Counted from the stretch's first letter, positions 1 through 10,620 are shown. The stretch: 32,418 nt of DNA from Bacteroides faecichinchillae JCM 17102 (GCF_000614145.1 NZ_BAKK01000045.1:1-32418), one strand, 5' to 3'. Program-made: numbers and translations. Notes: generated by a model not told the origin, from the letters alone.

Positions 1-59
1 TTCGTTTGTTGTAGGCTCACGCCGCCTGAGTGGGTATTACTATTAATTATAGTAACAGT

Positions 60-960
60 ATGATACAACGGGCTTGCAGTTAACTCTTCCATCCCACCGT
101 TTGGATAATGCATGAATGATGAACTTGCCTTTTTCCCCTGGCTGAATTGGCATACTTATACATTGTTTCAACTCCTCATTTGCCATATACATATTGTTTT
201 AGGAAGTATGGGCAAAAGTGTATCAGTATAAGCAGGAATCCGATAAACCACTCCCATTACCTTTACAATAGATCCGGTTTAAACCAAGCTGTATATGTCT
301 CCTGTCAATATTGCCAGATAGTCCTTACCCGGTGAATATGATGGATAAGCCGGATGATTACAGTCGGTTGTAATGACATCAGATTATAGAATAAGGATCA
401 GTATTCATAAGACCGACAAGGCAACAAACAAGCGGATGTTCTTATTTCCTATGATTGGTTCGGGTTGGTGGCGGTTGGTTTCAGTTGGCAATGCGGTGTA
501 CAGGGCTGTACAATATTGTTACTTAGATATGAGAAAGACTACGGAAGATGGTATCAAGCATACTGAATAATGTTTGTCATCCAATATATAAAATCCAGGT
601 GTGAGGCTGTGAAGTAACATGGGAACCTATACCAGTGAAACGATATTCCCATACTTTATCATCGGTTCACTGTTCTAAAATTAGAGGCGGTAAAAAACTG
701 GAAATGATGAGGAATGAATACGGGCAACAGTAAAGGGTGCCTGGAAAATAAACGGGAGGTAATATACAGGCCTTCTCCCGGTAAATCATAGGCACTCCAT
801 TCTTGCCCGGTGATGTATGGCATATAGTCGGTTTACCATCATAGGAGTATATAAAAACAACAATAGCCAACTTCTCCGGATATGAGATTTTAGCTATAGA
901 CTCATCTTCAGCGAAATTTATACAACCACATCCGACACTTTATCGTGTAAGACCAAAGTG
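60..960 (-). pseudogene. degenerate coding remnant, family unknown
   Basis: No intact gene is visible in the first kilobase. On the minus strand, however, several protein-like stretches follow one another in changing frames. One runs from about 915 to 667 (containing INFAEDESIAKISYPEKLA and YREKACILPPVYFPG). Others lie near 660-580 (VWEYRFTGIGSH), 360-280 (NHPAYPSYSPGKDYLAIL) and 180-60 (MPIQPGEKGKFIIHALSKRW). Stops separate them. This is what a decayed gene of roughly 250-300 codons would look like, but I recognise no family and compositional chance cannot be excluded. It sits downstream of the acyltransferase gene on the same strand. Confidence is low. Confidence 0.28.
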
Positions 961-1040
961 TAAAACAGCTTTTAACTCATTACCTGAATAGCTGCTCAAA
1001 TCAGCAGTTTCTTCCGGTCCAAAATACTTAAAACCTATTT

Positions 1041-1069
1041 AAATTAAAACTGCCCCTTTATAAGAGGCA
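1041..1069 (-). terminator. rho-independent terminator after the acyltransferase gene
   Basis: On the minus strand TGCCTCTT and AAGGGGCA pair (8 bp with one G-U) around a 3-nt ATA loop, and a T-rich tract GTTTTAATTT follows. It lies about 50 nt downstream of the acyltransferase stop and probably ends the leftward carbohydrate operon. Confidence 0.6.
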
Positions 1070-1120
1070 AACCCGTTGTGCGCTTGAACATAGGTAATAT
1101 TGAAAGATTCAAATAGAATT

Positions 1121-2289
1121 TTATCTTTTAAGCCAATGTTTTGTAAGCCAACTCCGCACCGGTTCATCATATAGCTTAAAGGCTGCCCATGCTAAGCCTA
1201 ATGCCATGAGAAATGTACAGATACCCACCATGATATGTGTGCATATTGGTGCGCCAAGGTGACGCTGTGCCCAGCTGGTATGCATATAGATGAGAGGGTA
1301 GTGTGTGATGTAGAGTGGAAAAGATATTTGTCCTAAAAATACACAAACGCGCGAAGTTTTTTTACCTTTTAGTAAACTTCCCGCACCTATAGAAAGAATG
1401 AGTGGAAAAGCAAACAGAATGCAAATCAGCTGGTAGATACCATCAATGATTTTATTGTCACCACCAAGCACAGGCACACAAAGCACAACCAATACCATGA
1501 GTGAAGTATAAAGAAATCCACCTCTCTCTATCTTTATTGTCTTGTCAAGTCTAGAAAGCAACAGCCTATCAAGAACGGGTAGAACAAGCGGACATAGCCA
1601 ATATAAACGTGTTCGGCTGTAAAGATAAATCCACCTACAACAGAATAGCTGTTCCAGTCACTTTCAAGTACTCCCCACAAATTCAGACGGAGACAGCAGT
1701 CGGTAGTAAGTAATGCACAGAAAACAACAAGAAAGCCAAGTGCCACTTTACTCAAATGGCGAAAAAAGAGTGCATAGAGTATGTTTGCTACATATTCGAA
1801 CATCAGTGTCCAGACCGGCCCATTGATGCTGGTCAGTTCACCCCACCCACGAATATCCATGGACTGGGGCAGTGGAATCATCAAAATCATCAGCAAAGCC
1901 TGGAGAAGTACCATCCACCATACAGCTTCATCCACTTTACCAAAGAGTTCAATATCGCCAGAATAATAAAACAAACATATACCGATTAATGCTCCCAAAA
2001 TCACCATAGGATGGAGTCTCACCAGTCTGCGTTTGAAGAAATGCCAGAGTGTCATTCCGGTTTTATTCTGTCTGGTTTGCCAACGGTTGTCATAGGCATA
2101 GCCGAGAACAAATCCGGAGAGTGCAAAGAAGAAATCAACCGCCAGATAACCATGAGCAAAATAACTGCTGATAATATTTTTTGGATAACATTCCATTAAA
2201 TGATAAAATACAACTACTATTGCTGCTATGCCTCTCAGACCGTCAAGAATCTCATATCTTGGTTTTGATGATAAATAATTTGAATTCAT
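1121..2289 (-). pseudogene. acyltransferase family 3 membrane protein, frameshifted
   Basis: Integral membrane O-acyltransferase of the Acyl_transf_3 (OafA-like) family, which moves acyl groups onto sugars or glycans. The N-terminal signature is clear: YEILDGLRGIAAIVVVFYH, then AVDFFFALSGFVLGYAY, followed by many hydrophobic helices. Translation from ATG at 2289 runs 251 codons to a stop at 1534. The remaining helices and a basic tail continue in the -1 frame from about 1561 to 1121. Joining the two frames near 1553-1563, by adding one T on the coding strand, gives one protein of about 389 residues, the normal family length. It is the last gene of the leftward locus, about 500 nt beyond the GxGYxYP gene, so co-transcription is uncertain. 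Substrate unknown. The break may be real or an assembly error. Confidence 0.82.
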
Positions 2290-2789
2290 AAATTTATTAG
2301 AGTTATATCGAATAATTAATGCATTCTTTGACTTTTTTGTAGTTTAAAGTTCAATAAATGTTTTACGACAAGATTCCCACCGCCAGCCATAGTTAAGTTC
2401 CTGAAGCAACAAGTTTGACTCCCGTAGAGTTTGATGCCTTGCTAAATACTATAATCATATAAATAATTAAAGCAGCCATGTCAATAATTTGATTAACAGT
2501 ATCAACTGGCTACTTTTGATAATACAATTTTTAGACAATGTGGATTATCTAAAGATTTTGATAAATCACACCTATTAGGCATTTACCATCTCTTTTCCAT
2601 CTTCAGTCATCAATATGACTGACTGTCGTCGGTATGGATTTCTTCATATTATACAATGTATGAAGCTTGATGTCTCCCTTTTGATATATAAGTACGAATC
2701 AAGTACGGTTTAGATATAGTTCAAGTTATTCAAAAAAACATCCGATTTATCTTACTTATTGTAAATATACGGAGTTATATGCCCAATAT
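2290..2789. other. 500-nt intergenic region without a recognisable gene
   Basis: AT-rich DNA between the acyltransferase and GxGYxYP genes. A small hairpin (AGTCAT, 4-nt loop, ATGACT) lies near 2617-2634. A minus-strand stretch of about 21 codons ending LMTEDGKEMVNA and a stop (about 2581-2640) looks coding-like but has no start and no recognisable family. I see no strong Bacteroides promoter here, though the acyltransferase gene probably needs one. Confidence 0.4.
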
Positions 2790-4601
2790 CTATCTAAAGA
2801 TTCTACTGAAATAAGTCTTCGTCTGTTCGGGACGTTGACTCATACGCAAACGCCACACCAATTCCCGCATATTAATTACCTCAAAATGATCATCTAACTG
2901 TGCGGCACATTGTTTAGCAGCAGCAGCTCCATAAGCATCATTTTCAAAATGACTCCAAGCATGCACACACACTGCTGAGAAGCTTTCTGTTTGCACCTCA
3001 TCTTGCAGTTTTGAAGCTATGAAAGCAGGAGAGCCCTCACGTTCGTGAATTCTATCCCAAAGAGAATATTTCACAGTGATGACAGGAATATCGTAACCGT
3101 CTTTATTCGTTACCCAAAAGATTTCTCCCTCGCCACCTGCATATGGAGAATATTGCAAAGCAATAATACCTTCCAACCGGTTGTTAGCATCCACATAAGC
3201 TTGATAAGCTTCTTGAGCTGCTTCCGATTTCACATCCATTGCCATAACTCCCAACAAACCAACATTGTGTCGACACATATAATATGCTAAACGTTCTGCT
3301 ACAATCTTAAGATTGTTTTCCCTATTCCGGTCTTGGCTATATGTATCTATATAATAATAACCACCGCCCAGCATTTCTATAAGGGAACAACCCGACCTCT
3401 TCAGATTCAGTAAATAGTTGTTTTGTATAGGAGAGACCATTGCCAATGTAGAAATAGGTATTCCATATGACATCTTCACATCCTCAGCTTCAGGAATATT
3501 ATAATAGCGAGGAACAAAGCTTTGCATCATCCATTGAATATTGTCACCATCGGAAAGGAAAAAAGAGACATAGTTTTTTTTCTTATTAAAATCAATATCT
3601 CGTGGATCAAACTCCTCTATTATAACCGAAGGCGGACATTCTTTATAAAGTAATGACATAAGCGAATGATTATAACTCCAGTCACAAGGAATCATCGGAT
3701 GTCCACTTCTAGATACGCGAGCCACAAACAGGTCTTCACTTACTCCCTGTTCCCAGCCATACACAGGAGCATTGGGCTTTAACCATGCGAGCACTTCCTC
3801 CAACAATTCTATATTTTGTCCATCATTAGGGGTTCCTTGTGTCCGATTCAAATTCAATACAAACAAATTGTTCTTAATAGAAAACTCACGCAACTCTCCT
3901 GTCTGTACCGGCATGATAACTAAAGCTTCATTACTACACTTATCTTTGAACTCACGCCAAGCATCTACAGTAGTTTTACGGGTTGCATCATATCTCATCC
4001 GATAACCTGCTTTCTCGTAAAAGTCTTTATCACGCACATCTACAATAATCGAATTATAAACATGCGAAGCGACAGAAGCCACAATACCACTCTCTGGATT
4101 TCCTGCTACATCCGTCAATACATATCCATCGAACATCCCCTTCAGCTGAATACGCAAACCGTCCACCAATGGATAATCACAGCATGCTAATTCCACTCCA
4201 TCCCGTATGCCTTGTTCTCGAATTCCCATATCTTCCAATGCTTTTCGAGACAATTGATAAGAAGCTATTCCATCATAATCATGTAACCAAACTCCTATTT
4301 CACTTTTCCCTTCCTCTACCGCACGGTTCGTCAAACCCGCTAAAGACTGACATAACAAGTGATATTGTAATCCACATTTTCTATCGGTTTCGTCTACACT
4401 GTTCCGACTATCTACAGAGATTACTCCTACGCAATTCCAATATTTTTTCGGTTTGTGTTTCATTTCGGACATATAATGCCACTCCTGCTCCAACATCATT
4501 TCGGGTATTTGCCAATTTTCGGAAAGACGATAAAAGGTATTACCACCTACTGCCTCCAATAATCCTACAAGAAGCAACAAGACACTAAAAATAAATTTCA
4601 T
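2790..4601 (-). CDS. GxGYxYP-family putative glycoside hydrolase
   Basis: Secreted protein of 603 residues with a signal peptide (residues 1-20, a hydrophobic run ending near VGG). The C-terminal half carries the marks of the GxGYxYP putative glycoside hydrolase family: YVSFFLSDGDNIQWMMQ, the MLGGGYYYIDTY segment corresponding to the family's naming motif, and CVHAWSHFENDAYG near the end. Length fits the family. The N-terminal half (about 40-270) matches the family's separate N-terminal region. The ATG at 4601 directly precedes the signal peptide. The family is assigned to sugar degradation mainly by its company with SusC/SusD genes, as here, and I know of no firm substrate. It follows the DUF3823 gene by 161 nt, with a strong hairpin between them, so expression may be partly uncoupled. 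Confidence 0.85.
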   Translation of the reverse strand: MKFIFSVLLLLVGLLEAVGGNTFYRLSENWQIPEMMLEQEWHYMSEMKHKPKKYWNCVGVISVDSRNSVDETDRKCGLQYHLLCQSLAGLTNRAVEEGKSEIGVWLHDYDGIASYQLSRKALEDMGIREQGIRDGVELACCDYPLVDGLRIQLKGMFDGYVLTDVAGNPESGIVASVASHVYNSIIVDVRDKDFYEKAGYRMRYDATRKTTVDAWREFKDKCSNEALVIMPVQTGELREFSIKNNLFVLNLNRTQGTPNDGQNIELLEEVLAWLKPNAPVYGWEQGVSEDLFVARVSRSGHPMIPCDWSYNHSLMSLLYKECPPSVIIEEFDPRDIDFNKKKNYVSFFLSDGDNIQWMMQSFVPRYYNIPEAEDVKMSYGIPISTLAMVSPIQNNYLLNLKRSGCSLIEMLGGGYYYIDTYSQDRNRENNLKIVAERLAYYMCRHNVGLLGVMAMDVKSEAAQEAYQAYVDANNRLEGIIALQYSPYAGGEGEIFWVTNKDGYDIPVITVKYSLWDRIHEREGSPAFIASKLQDEVQTESFSAVCVHAWSHFENDAYGAAAAKQCAAQLDDHFEVINMRELVWRLRMSQRPEQTKTYFSRIFR

Positions 4602-4660
4602 ACAACAATTCTAAGAATAAATAAATACTATCAAGTCCACAAACCATCTGCCATGCCAAA

Positions 4661-4711
4661 TAAAGCCGAAGTACCACCTCCACATTAACAAAGGGAAAAA
4701 GGTACTTCGGC
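4661..4711 (-). terminator. perfect 11-bp hairpin, terminator or attenuator
   Basis: GCCGAAGTACC (4665-4675) and GGTACTTCGGC (4701-4711) are perfectly complementary around a 25-nt loop. On the minus strand the stem is followed by TTTATTT. It lies 52 nt beyond the DUF3823 stop and 64 nt before the GxGYxYP start. It would end or attenuate the susCD transcript before the GxGYxYP gene. The long loop is unusual for a simple terminator. Confidence 0.65.
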
Positions 4712-4762
4712 AAGCAAATAAATCAGTATTCACCTATTGAAAACGGCTATCTTGTACCTTAA

Positions 4763-5509
4763 TTACAACTGTATTTCAAACACTTGTGAATAATTATATT
4801 TAGCTTGAATACCTTCTCCCAGCTTTTGGGGTAAAGCGCCGATACGAAAAAAGTATTTCTGCCCAGCTTTCAACTTCTTTCCTTCATCTGAATTCAAATC
4901 TAATATCAGTGTGAAGACTTTATTGACATTCTCGCTATTGTTCTCAAAGTTGACATTATCACTTTCAATGTTAACATCTACATGTGCCAAATTGAAAGAA
5001 TTCGATGGATTCTTATCCGACTGAGCAAATAATGCTATTTTTTCCACCTGCCCTATGCTATGCCCATACTGCAATTTAAAAGTAGCGACAATGGCATTAT
5101 TTTCTTTCTTCACCACTGATTCTTTGATACGAATATTAGGAATCACCCTAAAATCAAGTCTATTTTCACCCTTATTGAACCGATATGCTTTGATAGTATC
5201 CAGTTTTACAAAATTTCCATTGTTCATGATAACATCATAAATACCGGAAAAAACAAGATTATTTCTATATTCTCCGTTCAGCATAAGCTTCCATTGCTGC
5301 ACTTTGCGAATAGCATATCCGTATTCTATCACCTGAACACAAGCAGCGTCACCACTTGTTCCAATCTCCTGCTGAATCAACTCTCCTGTTTCTGCATCAA
5401 TCACTGCACCGTATACCTGAGCATCCGGACCATCAAAGTTATCAAGTTCACACCCAGTCATAACACATGCCGCACTGATGCCGGCTATTATATATTTTAA
5501 GCTTTTCAT
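4763..5509 (-). CDS. DUF3823-family surface lipoprotein (SusE-position)
   Basis: Lipoprotein of 248 residues with the lipobox VMTGC (Cys20). The segment just after the Cys, LDNFDGPDAQVYGAVIDAE, followed by TGELIQQE, is typical of DUF3823 proteins. These begin with a carboxypeptidase-regulatory-like beta domain and end with an Ig-like domain (about 125-248). They are found directly after SusD genes and probably act as accessory glycan-binding surface lipoproteins, although no activity is established that I know of. The gene starts 19 nt after the SusD stop, which indicates co-transcription. The C-terminus (YNYSQVFEIQL) looks complete. Confidence 0.85.
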   Translation of the reverse strand: MKSLKYIIAGISAACVMTGCELDNFDGPDAQVYGAVIDAETGELIQQEIGTSGDAACVQVIEYGYAIRKVQQWKLMLNGEYRNNLVFSGIYDVIMNNGNFVKLDTIKAYRFNKGENRLDFRVIPNIRIKESVVKKENNAIVATFKLQYGHSIGQVEKIALFAQSDKNPSNSFNLAHVDVNIESDNVNFENNSENVNKVFTLILDLNSDEGKKLKAGQKYFFRIGALPQKLGEGIQAKYNYSQVFEIQL

Positions 5510-5528
5510 ACTCTGTCTAATTAATAAT

Positions 5529-7460
5529 TTAAGGATTCTGAATCATTTGATTAATGGCATTGCGCGGTACATCTTCATAATATTCTGAAATAGAATAAGT
5601 ATTAGGCCCATTCAAACTTACTCCTAAAGTCGTCTTACGTATAAAAATCAAAGCGGGATTCTCTTCGCGCAAATCCAACATGGGTACCAAAATGTCATGA
5701 GAGAAGTTATTCATTAACGTATGCAGCACTCTCCAACGGCGCAAATCCCAAATTCGAATATTTTCAAAAGCAAGTTCTACCATACGCTCACTTCGTATAT
5801 TTTCTCTTGTCAATTCAATTTCATTGGTATGAGCAGCTCGTTTACGGATATCATTCAATGCTTTGGTAGCAAGGTTCTTATCCCCCAAGCCACTCTCGCA
5901 CACAGCTTCCGCATAGTTCAACAACACTTCTGCATATCGGAATACGATATAATCTACTGTTGTCTTATGATATTGGGCCGGCATACTCTCACTTATCATT
6001 TTTTTCATGAGAAAACCTGACATAGAATGAGTTCCATCTCCTGGCCAGAAGCCCGACACCTGATGTTTTTCACCTCCTAAGGTATAATAGGTGTTGCCAT
6101 CTTTTCCAGTCACCGTAGTCGGAACACGATATAGTTCTGTACCATCCTGCTGAATCACACCACCCTGCATGATAATTTTAGTACCCTTCCATTCCGTCCC
6201 CGGAAGAATAATTGAAGCCCACAAACGAGCATCTTTGGCTTTCTTCTCGTCACCATAAGCAACACCATTAAACAAATCATAAGGAGTATCCTTGTTCACC
6301 TTGATATAATCGCTATATCCGGCATCAAAACCTGCATTAGAATAGTTATCATTAAGACGAGTCTTAACTTTAGCGTTCGAACGCACACCTGGAAGATCTG
6401 TATAGTCTTCATAAGCATCTACCAAATTCAATGCCGGAGACATTTTCCCTTGGCCCTGGGTCTGATAAGGTTCGATGAAATAATTTAAGCTACTGGCAAA
6501 ACCAGAACCTTCTTTCACAATACCTTTTATGAAAATAGCCTCTCCCTCCGTCTGATTAGGATTAATAAAGATATTACGGTAATTTTCTTCCGCTTCTTTG
6601 GGATTAGCAGGATTGGGCCTATAAAGTTGATGACTCGATTCTGTCATGATAGCCAAAGAAGCATCTATACAATGTTGGTAGAAATAATCCGCATGTTCCG
6701 GCTTCATTCCTGCCAACCCCAATGTCACGGCTTCACCCTCCATTGGTGCAAGCTCACCAAATTTTGCAATAGAGGCAGCGTACAAAGCAGCACGTGATTT
6801 CAGTGCCAATGCAGTCCATTTGGTTGCCCGTCTGTCCGAACGTTCGTCCGGAAGTTGGCTAGCCGCAATATCGCACTGTTGCATAACATAATTCCAAGTA
6901 TCAAACTCGGTACTGCGCGGTACTACCAGCGCATCGGGATTTTCAGGGTCGTAGTCTTGCAATTCTTTAATCAGAGGTACTCCACCAAACTTCTCTGCCA
7001 GATAAAAGTACACATAAGCTGTTGCAAAAGCTGCCTCACCTTCCAATTCTCTTTTTTCACTATCCCGAATATCCAATGTAGGGATGATACTTTTCAACAA
7101 ATTAATATTACGCAGAGTGGCATAGCCATGATTGAAATAATCGGCACGAATTACATACCCTGGCGATTGCTCACCCCACTGGCTTTGCACAGCTTCTTCG
7201 CAAATATTAGCGTACCACAATAAACCTATATTTCCTGTAGGATTATTAAAACCACCTTCTCCGGTTGTGCCAGGCATAAACATATAATCTTCGATAGGCA
7301 GATCACGATAGATGGTCGCCATAAAAGCTTTTGCACCATTAGGATTATTGAATAATTCATTAGGCGTAAGCTTGTTATTTGGCTCAATATCCAAAAGTCC
7401 TGTACATGCTGTACATACAACTGACAGCCCTATTATCAAATAATATCTTATATTTTTCAT
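5529..7460 (-). CDS. SusD/RagB-family nutrient-uptake lipoprotein
   Basis: Outer-membrane lipoprotein of 643 residues that forms the lid and glycan-binding partner of the adjacent SusC channel. The signal peptide ends in the lipobox VCTAC (Cys19), followed by TGLLDIEPNNKLT, the usual SusD opening. TPR-like helices cover about residues 80-250 (AYVYFYLAEKFGGVPLI). The RagB/SusD C-terminal part includes YIVFRYAEVLLNYAEAV, the NDIRKRA segment and IWDLRRWRVL. It is slightly longer than the commonest 500-600 residues but shows no break. It starts 16 nt after the SusC stop and is translated from the same message. Glycan specificity cannot be read from sequence. Confidence 0.95.
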   Translation of the reverse strand: MKNIRYYLIIGLSVVCTACTGLLDIEPNNKLTPNELFNNPNGAKAFMATIYRDLPIEDYMFMPGTTGEGGFNNPTGNIGLLWYANICEEAVQSQWGEQSPGYVIRADYFNHGYATLRNINLLKSIIPTLDIRDSEKRELEGEAAFATAYVYFYLAEKFGGVPLIKELQDYDPENPDALVVPRSTEFDTWNYVMQQCDIAASQLPDERSDRRATKWTALALKSRAALYAASIAKFGELAPMEGEAVTLGLAGMKPEHADYFYQHCIDASLAIMTESSHQLYRPNPANPKEAEENYRNIFINPNQTEGEAIFIKGIVKEGSGFASSLNYFIEPYQTQGQGKMSPALNLVDAYEDYTDLPGVRSNAKVKTRLNDNYSNAGFDAGYSDYIKVNKDTPYDLFNGVAYGDEKKAKDARLWASIILPGTEWKGTKIIMQGGVIQQDGTELYRVPTTVTGKDGNTYYTLGGEKHQVSGFWPGDGTHSMSGFLMKKMISESMPAQYHKTTVDYIVFRYAEVLLNYAEAVCESGLGDKNLATKALNDIRKRAAHTNEIELTRENIRSERMVELAFENIRIWDLRRWRVLHTLMNNFSHDILVPMLDLREENPALIFIRKTTLGVSLNGPNTYSISEYYEDVPRNAINQMIQNP

Positions 7461-7476
7461 TTCTAACGTACTTTAT

Positions 7477-10400
7477 TTAAAAGCTAAGATTAACACCAAA
7501 ATTGATTGAAGAAGACAAAGGATAATTCATCATACGATTATCTTGACCGGCTGTTTTTTCAGGATCCAGTTTCAAGTCTTTCTTCAGATAAGAATCACAG
7601 AATGTAAAAATGTTATAGGCATTAACATATACACGTAAATGCTGTAAACCTACATAACTAGCAAAACGCTGTGGCAGTGTATAACCTACCTCAATACTTT
7701 TCAGACGGAGATAACTTCCGTCCACGGTATTGCGGTCTGTCTCTTGTGCATTATTACCCATCGGATTGTAATTTGAAACACGAGCAGCAGGATATTTGCC
7801 TGGAATCCATTTACTATTTGCATCAAACGGATCTTCACGATGCCATCTGTCATATAAATGAGCAGAAGAGTTACCTTCCCAAGAAGCATAATTACGCAAA
7901 TTGTCCGGTATTTGTATGGAGTAGCATGCCGCTCCTTGGAACAAAGCCATGAAATCAAAGCATTTCCATCCGGCAGTTAATGTAATACCATAATTCAAAG
8001 CAGGCATATTCAATCCAAAATATTTGGGCTCCATATCATTACCATCTATATATCCGTCACCGTTCAAATCTTTCAGATAATAATCACCTGGCAAAATCAT
8101 AGTATTGCCACGATCACCGCTCTGCACCGGTGCATTGTAAATCTGATCATAGTTCTGGAATTGCCCTATTGTAGTATATCCCCAGCCAATACCACTCCAA
8201 CGACCTTCAGTGGCTGATTTCCACTTATCCCAACTACTTTCATACTCTCCATGTACCTGACGAATCATTTTACTACGTGCAAAGTTAAAATTTCCTTGTA
8301 TACCGTATGACACTTGTCCAACTTTATGTCTGTGTCCGATACTGAATTCAATACCTTCTGTCCGGTCGGCATTTAAATTTTCTTCCGGAAGTGAAGCACC
8401 GAATGTATTAGTCAGTTGACTACCTCTAGTTGCCAACAAACCATCTCTGTCACGTCGATACACATCAAATGTAAAGTCGAGTAATCCGTCCCACAGAGTC
8501 ACATCTACGCCCAAGTCATAGGTACGGGTCGTAATCCAAGTCAAATTTTTATTGATAAGTGCCGGAGTCTGCACATCATTGGTTTGCACACCATCTACAA
8601 ACTCATACCCTTTGGTTCCCATTATAAAACCTTCGATAAACTGGAACTCATTGCCTGCATCAATACCTGTTTCACCATACGAAGCTCTTAGCTTCAAATT
8701 ACTGATAAATGGTACATTCTCTTTTACGAAAGCTTCTTCCGACATCCGCCATCCAGCACTTAAAACAGGGAAGAATCCCCAACGACTACCGGGTGCATAA
8801 CGATAAGAACCATTGTAACGGAAAGCACCTTCAAGTAAATACTTACTCTTGTAATCGTAATTCAAACGCCCCAAATAAGAAATATTGGCTGTCTCTCCGT
8901 AACCACCCGAATTCTGGATGTTAGATTGAGAACCTAAATCTAAAATAGGTTTGGAATAGATATCATATTCACGGGTTGCCGACATATTATCATTCCAACC
9001 GTGGTTCATCTCGTACATACCCATCAAAGATATATTATGGTCTTCAGCAATAGTGGTACTATATGAAAGTTGGGCTTGTATATTGAGATTATTTCCATTA
9101 CCCGCACTTACATAAAGACTGCTCGGGTCGTTGATAGTCTTCGATACATCATACGATTGATTCGGACTATTCCAACTATATAGCTGATACAACTTTCTCT
9201 CATGTGTAGTACGGCTATCACTAGCATCATACGAGGTCATCAACTTGGCTTTCAACCCCTTTATCCAAGGTACATCGTATGTCAGCGTAGCAGATGACTG
9301 CATACTTCTACCTCTGTTCGAATTCAAACCGGTAATATCGCCGTTCATAGCAGTTACCGGATTATCCTGAAAAGGATAGGCAGCATTGAAATATTCAGGA
9401 TTATTATTAGCATATACACCTGATGTAGGGCGCATCAAAGTTGATTTGAACATCAATTCAAATATTCCTTGAATTGGAGCATTTGTCACATCATATCTTC
9501 CCGAAACATTTACTTCTGCTTTCAGATACTTGGAAAGTTGTGCTGTAAAGTTGCTGCGCATAGTATATCTCTCGTAATTAAAATCTCCGCCGCGAGTCAA
9601 GTCACCATCACGAGCATATCCAAAACTAGCATAGTACGTCATTTTATCACTACCACCTTCCACAGAAAGTGTATGTTGCTGACTACCAGCGCTCTTTCTA
9701 AACACAGCATCCAGCCAGTCCGTACTCTCATAACCCGGTCCACCTTCGCGCCATTTTGCCAGCTCTTCCGGTGTAGTAGTGGGGCCTGTACCCACATTCA
9801 TTGAAACTTCATTCGCAATCTCTGAATATTGATAAGCATTCATAACCTCCAACATAGAAGTCGGGAAGATAGCAGTAAATGAGCCATTATAGCTAAAACG
9901 TGCTTTGCCTTGTCTTCCTTTCTTTGTAGTGATAATTACCACACCATTAGCAGCATTCATACCATAAATAGCAGCTGCACCGTCTTTAAGTACCGATATA
10001 CTCTCAATATCTTCCGGATTCATACGTTGAAATTCGGAACCACCATCGCCACTATCACGAACCACTCCATCAATAACATAAAGCGGACTACCGAAACCAC
10101 GTATCTGCACCATTGAACTAAATCCACCCGGCTGACCGTCTTGTTGTCTAATTTGTACACCTGCAATTTTTCCTTGTAGACTTTGGGCTACACTGGTACT
10201 CTTGGTAGTCAATACTGTTTCACCACTTAATGTAGAAATAGCTCCTGTAAGAGTCTGTTTTTTTTGAGTACCATATCCCACAACTACAACCTCATTCAGT
10301 ACAGCTTCGTCCTCTTTTAGAATTACTTTCGCAAAGCTTTCTTTCCCGATCTTTACTTCTTCTGTTCTAAAACCGATATAAGAAATCTGCAAAGTGGCAC

Positions 10401-10620
10401 CTTCTGCCAAATTTTGCAACCTAAACTCACCGGACAAATCTGTTATCGTATTTTGTCTCTTATCTCCTTTTACTATAACAGTTGCTCCAATCAGTGGATT
10501 ACCTTCCTGATCTACCACCAATCCTTTAAATTGTACTTGTTGCGCATAACCTACCGCACAACATAGTAACATCATACATCCCAACAGGATGCGTGCCAAA
10601 TAATTCGTGTGTTTTCTCAT
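7477..10620 (-). CDS. SusC/RagA-family TonB-dependent outer-membrane transporter
   Basis: TonB-dependent channel of 1,047 residues that imports oligosaccharides captured by SusD. In order: signal peptide (1-26, ending GYAQ); carboxypeptidase-regulatory-like beta domain (about 28-105, VVDQEGNPLIGATVIVKG); SusC box and plug (about 107-235, NEVVVVGYGTQKKQTLTGAI and VQIRGFGSPLYVIDGVVRD); then a long TonB-receptor beta barrel ending in a terminal Phe (INFGVNLSF), as needed for barrel assembly. There is no STN domain or FecR/sigma gene nearby, so control by an ECF sigma system is unlikely; the upstream membrane regulator is the better candidate. The GH116 gene precedes it by 130 nt. Confidence 0.96.
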   Translation of the reverse strand: MRKHTNYLARILLGCMMLLCCAVGYAQQVQFKGLVVDQEGNPLIGATVIVKGDKRQNTITDLSGEFRLQNLAEGATLQISYIGFRTEEVKIGKESFAKVILKEDEAVLNEVVVVGYGTQKKQTLTGAISTLSGETVLTTKSTSVAQSLQGKIAGVQIRQQDGQPGGFSSMVQIRGFGSPLYVIDGVVRDSGDGGSEFQRMNPEDIESISVLKDGAAAIYGMNAANGVVIITTKKGRQGKARFSYNGSFTAIFPTSMLEVMNAYQYSEIANEVSMNVGTGPTTTPEELAKWREGGPGYESTDWLDAVFRKSAGSQQHTLSVEGGSDKMTYYASFGYARDGDLTRGGDFNYERYTMRSNFTAQLSKYLKAEVNVSGRYDVTNAPIQGIFELMFKSTLMRPTSGVYANNNPEYFNAAYPFQDNPVTAMNGDITGLNSNRGRSMQSSATLTYDVPWIKGLKAKLMTSYDASDSRTTHERKLYQLYSWNSPNQSYDVSKTINDPSSLYVSAGNGNNLNIQAQLSYSTTIAEDHNISLMGMYEMNHGWNDNMSATREYDIYSKPILDLGSQSNIQNSGGYGETANISYLGRLNYDYKSKYLLEGAFRYNGSYRYAPGSRWGFFPVLSAGWRMSEEAFVKENVPFISNLKLRASYGETGIDAGNEFQFIEGFIMGTKGYEFVDGVQTNDVQTPALINKNLTWITTRTYDLGVDVTLWDGLLDFTFDVYRRDRDGLLATRGSQLTNTFGASLPEENLNADRTEGIEFSIGHRHKVGQVSYGIQGNFNFARSKMIRQVHGEYESSWDKWKSATEGRWSGIGWGYTTIGQFQNYDQIYNAPVQSGDRGNTMILPGDYYLKDLNGDGYIDGNDMEPKYFGLNMPALNYGITLTAGWKCFDFMALFQGAACYSIQIPDNLRNYASWEGNSSAHLYDRWHREDPFDANSKWIPGKYPAARVSNYNPMGNNAQETDRNTVDGSYLRLKSIEVGYTLPQRFASYVGLQHLRVYVNAYNIFTFCDSYLKKDLKLDPEKTAGQDNRMMNYPLSSSINFGVNLSF

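Noticed and set aside
147..570. Two plus-strand frames of 62 and 65 codons in the first 600 bases
   Set aside because: No family features; the opposite strand is more protein-like.
4169..4588. 139-codon plus-strand frame opposite the GxGYxYP gene
   Set aside because: Antisense shadow of the signal peptide and N-terminal domain of a clear gene.
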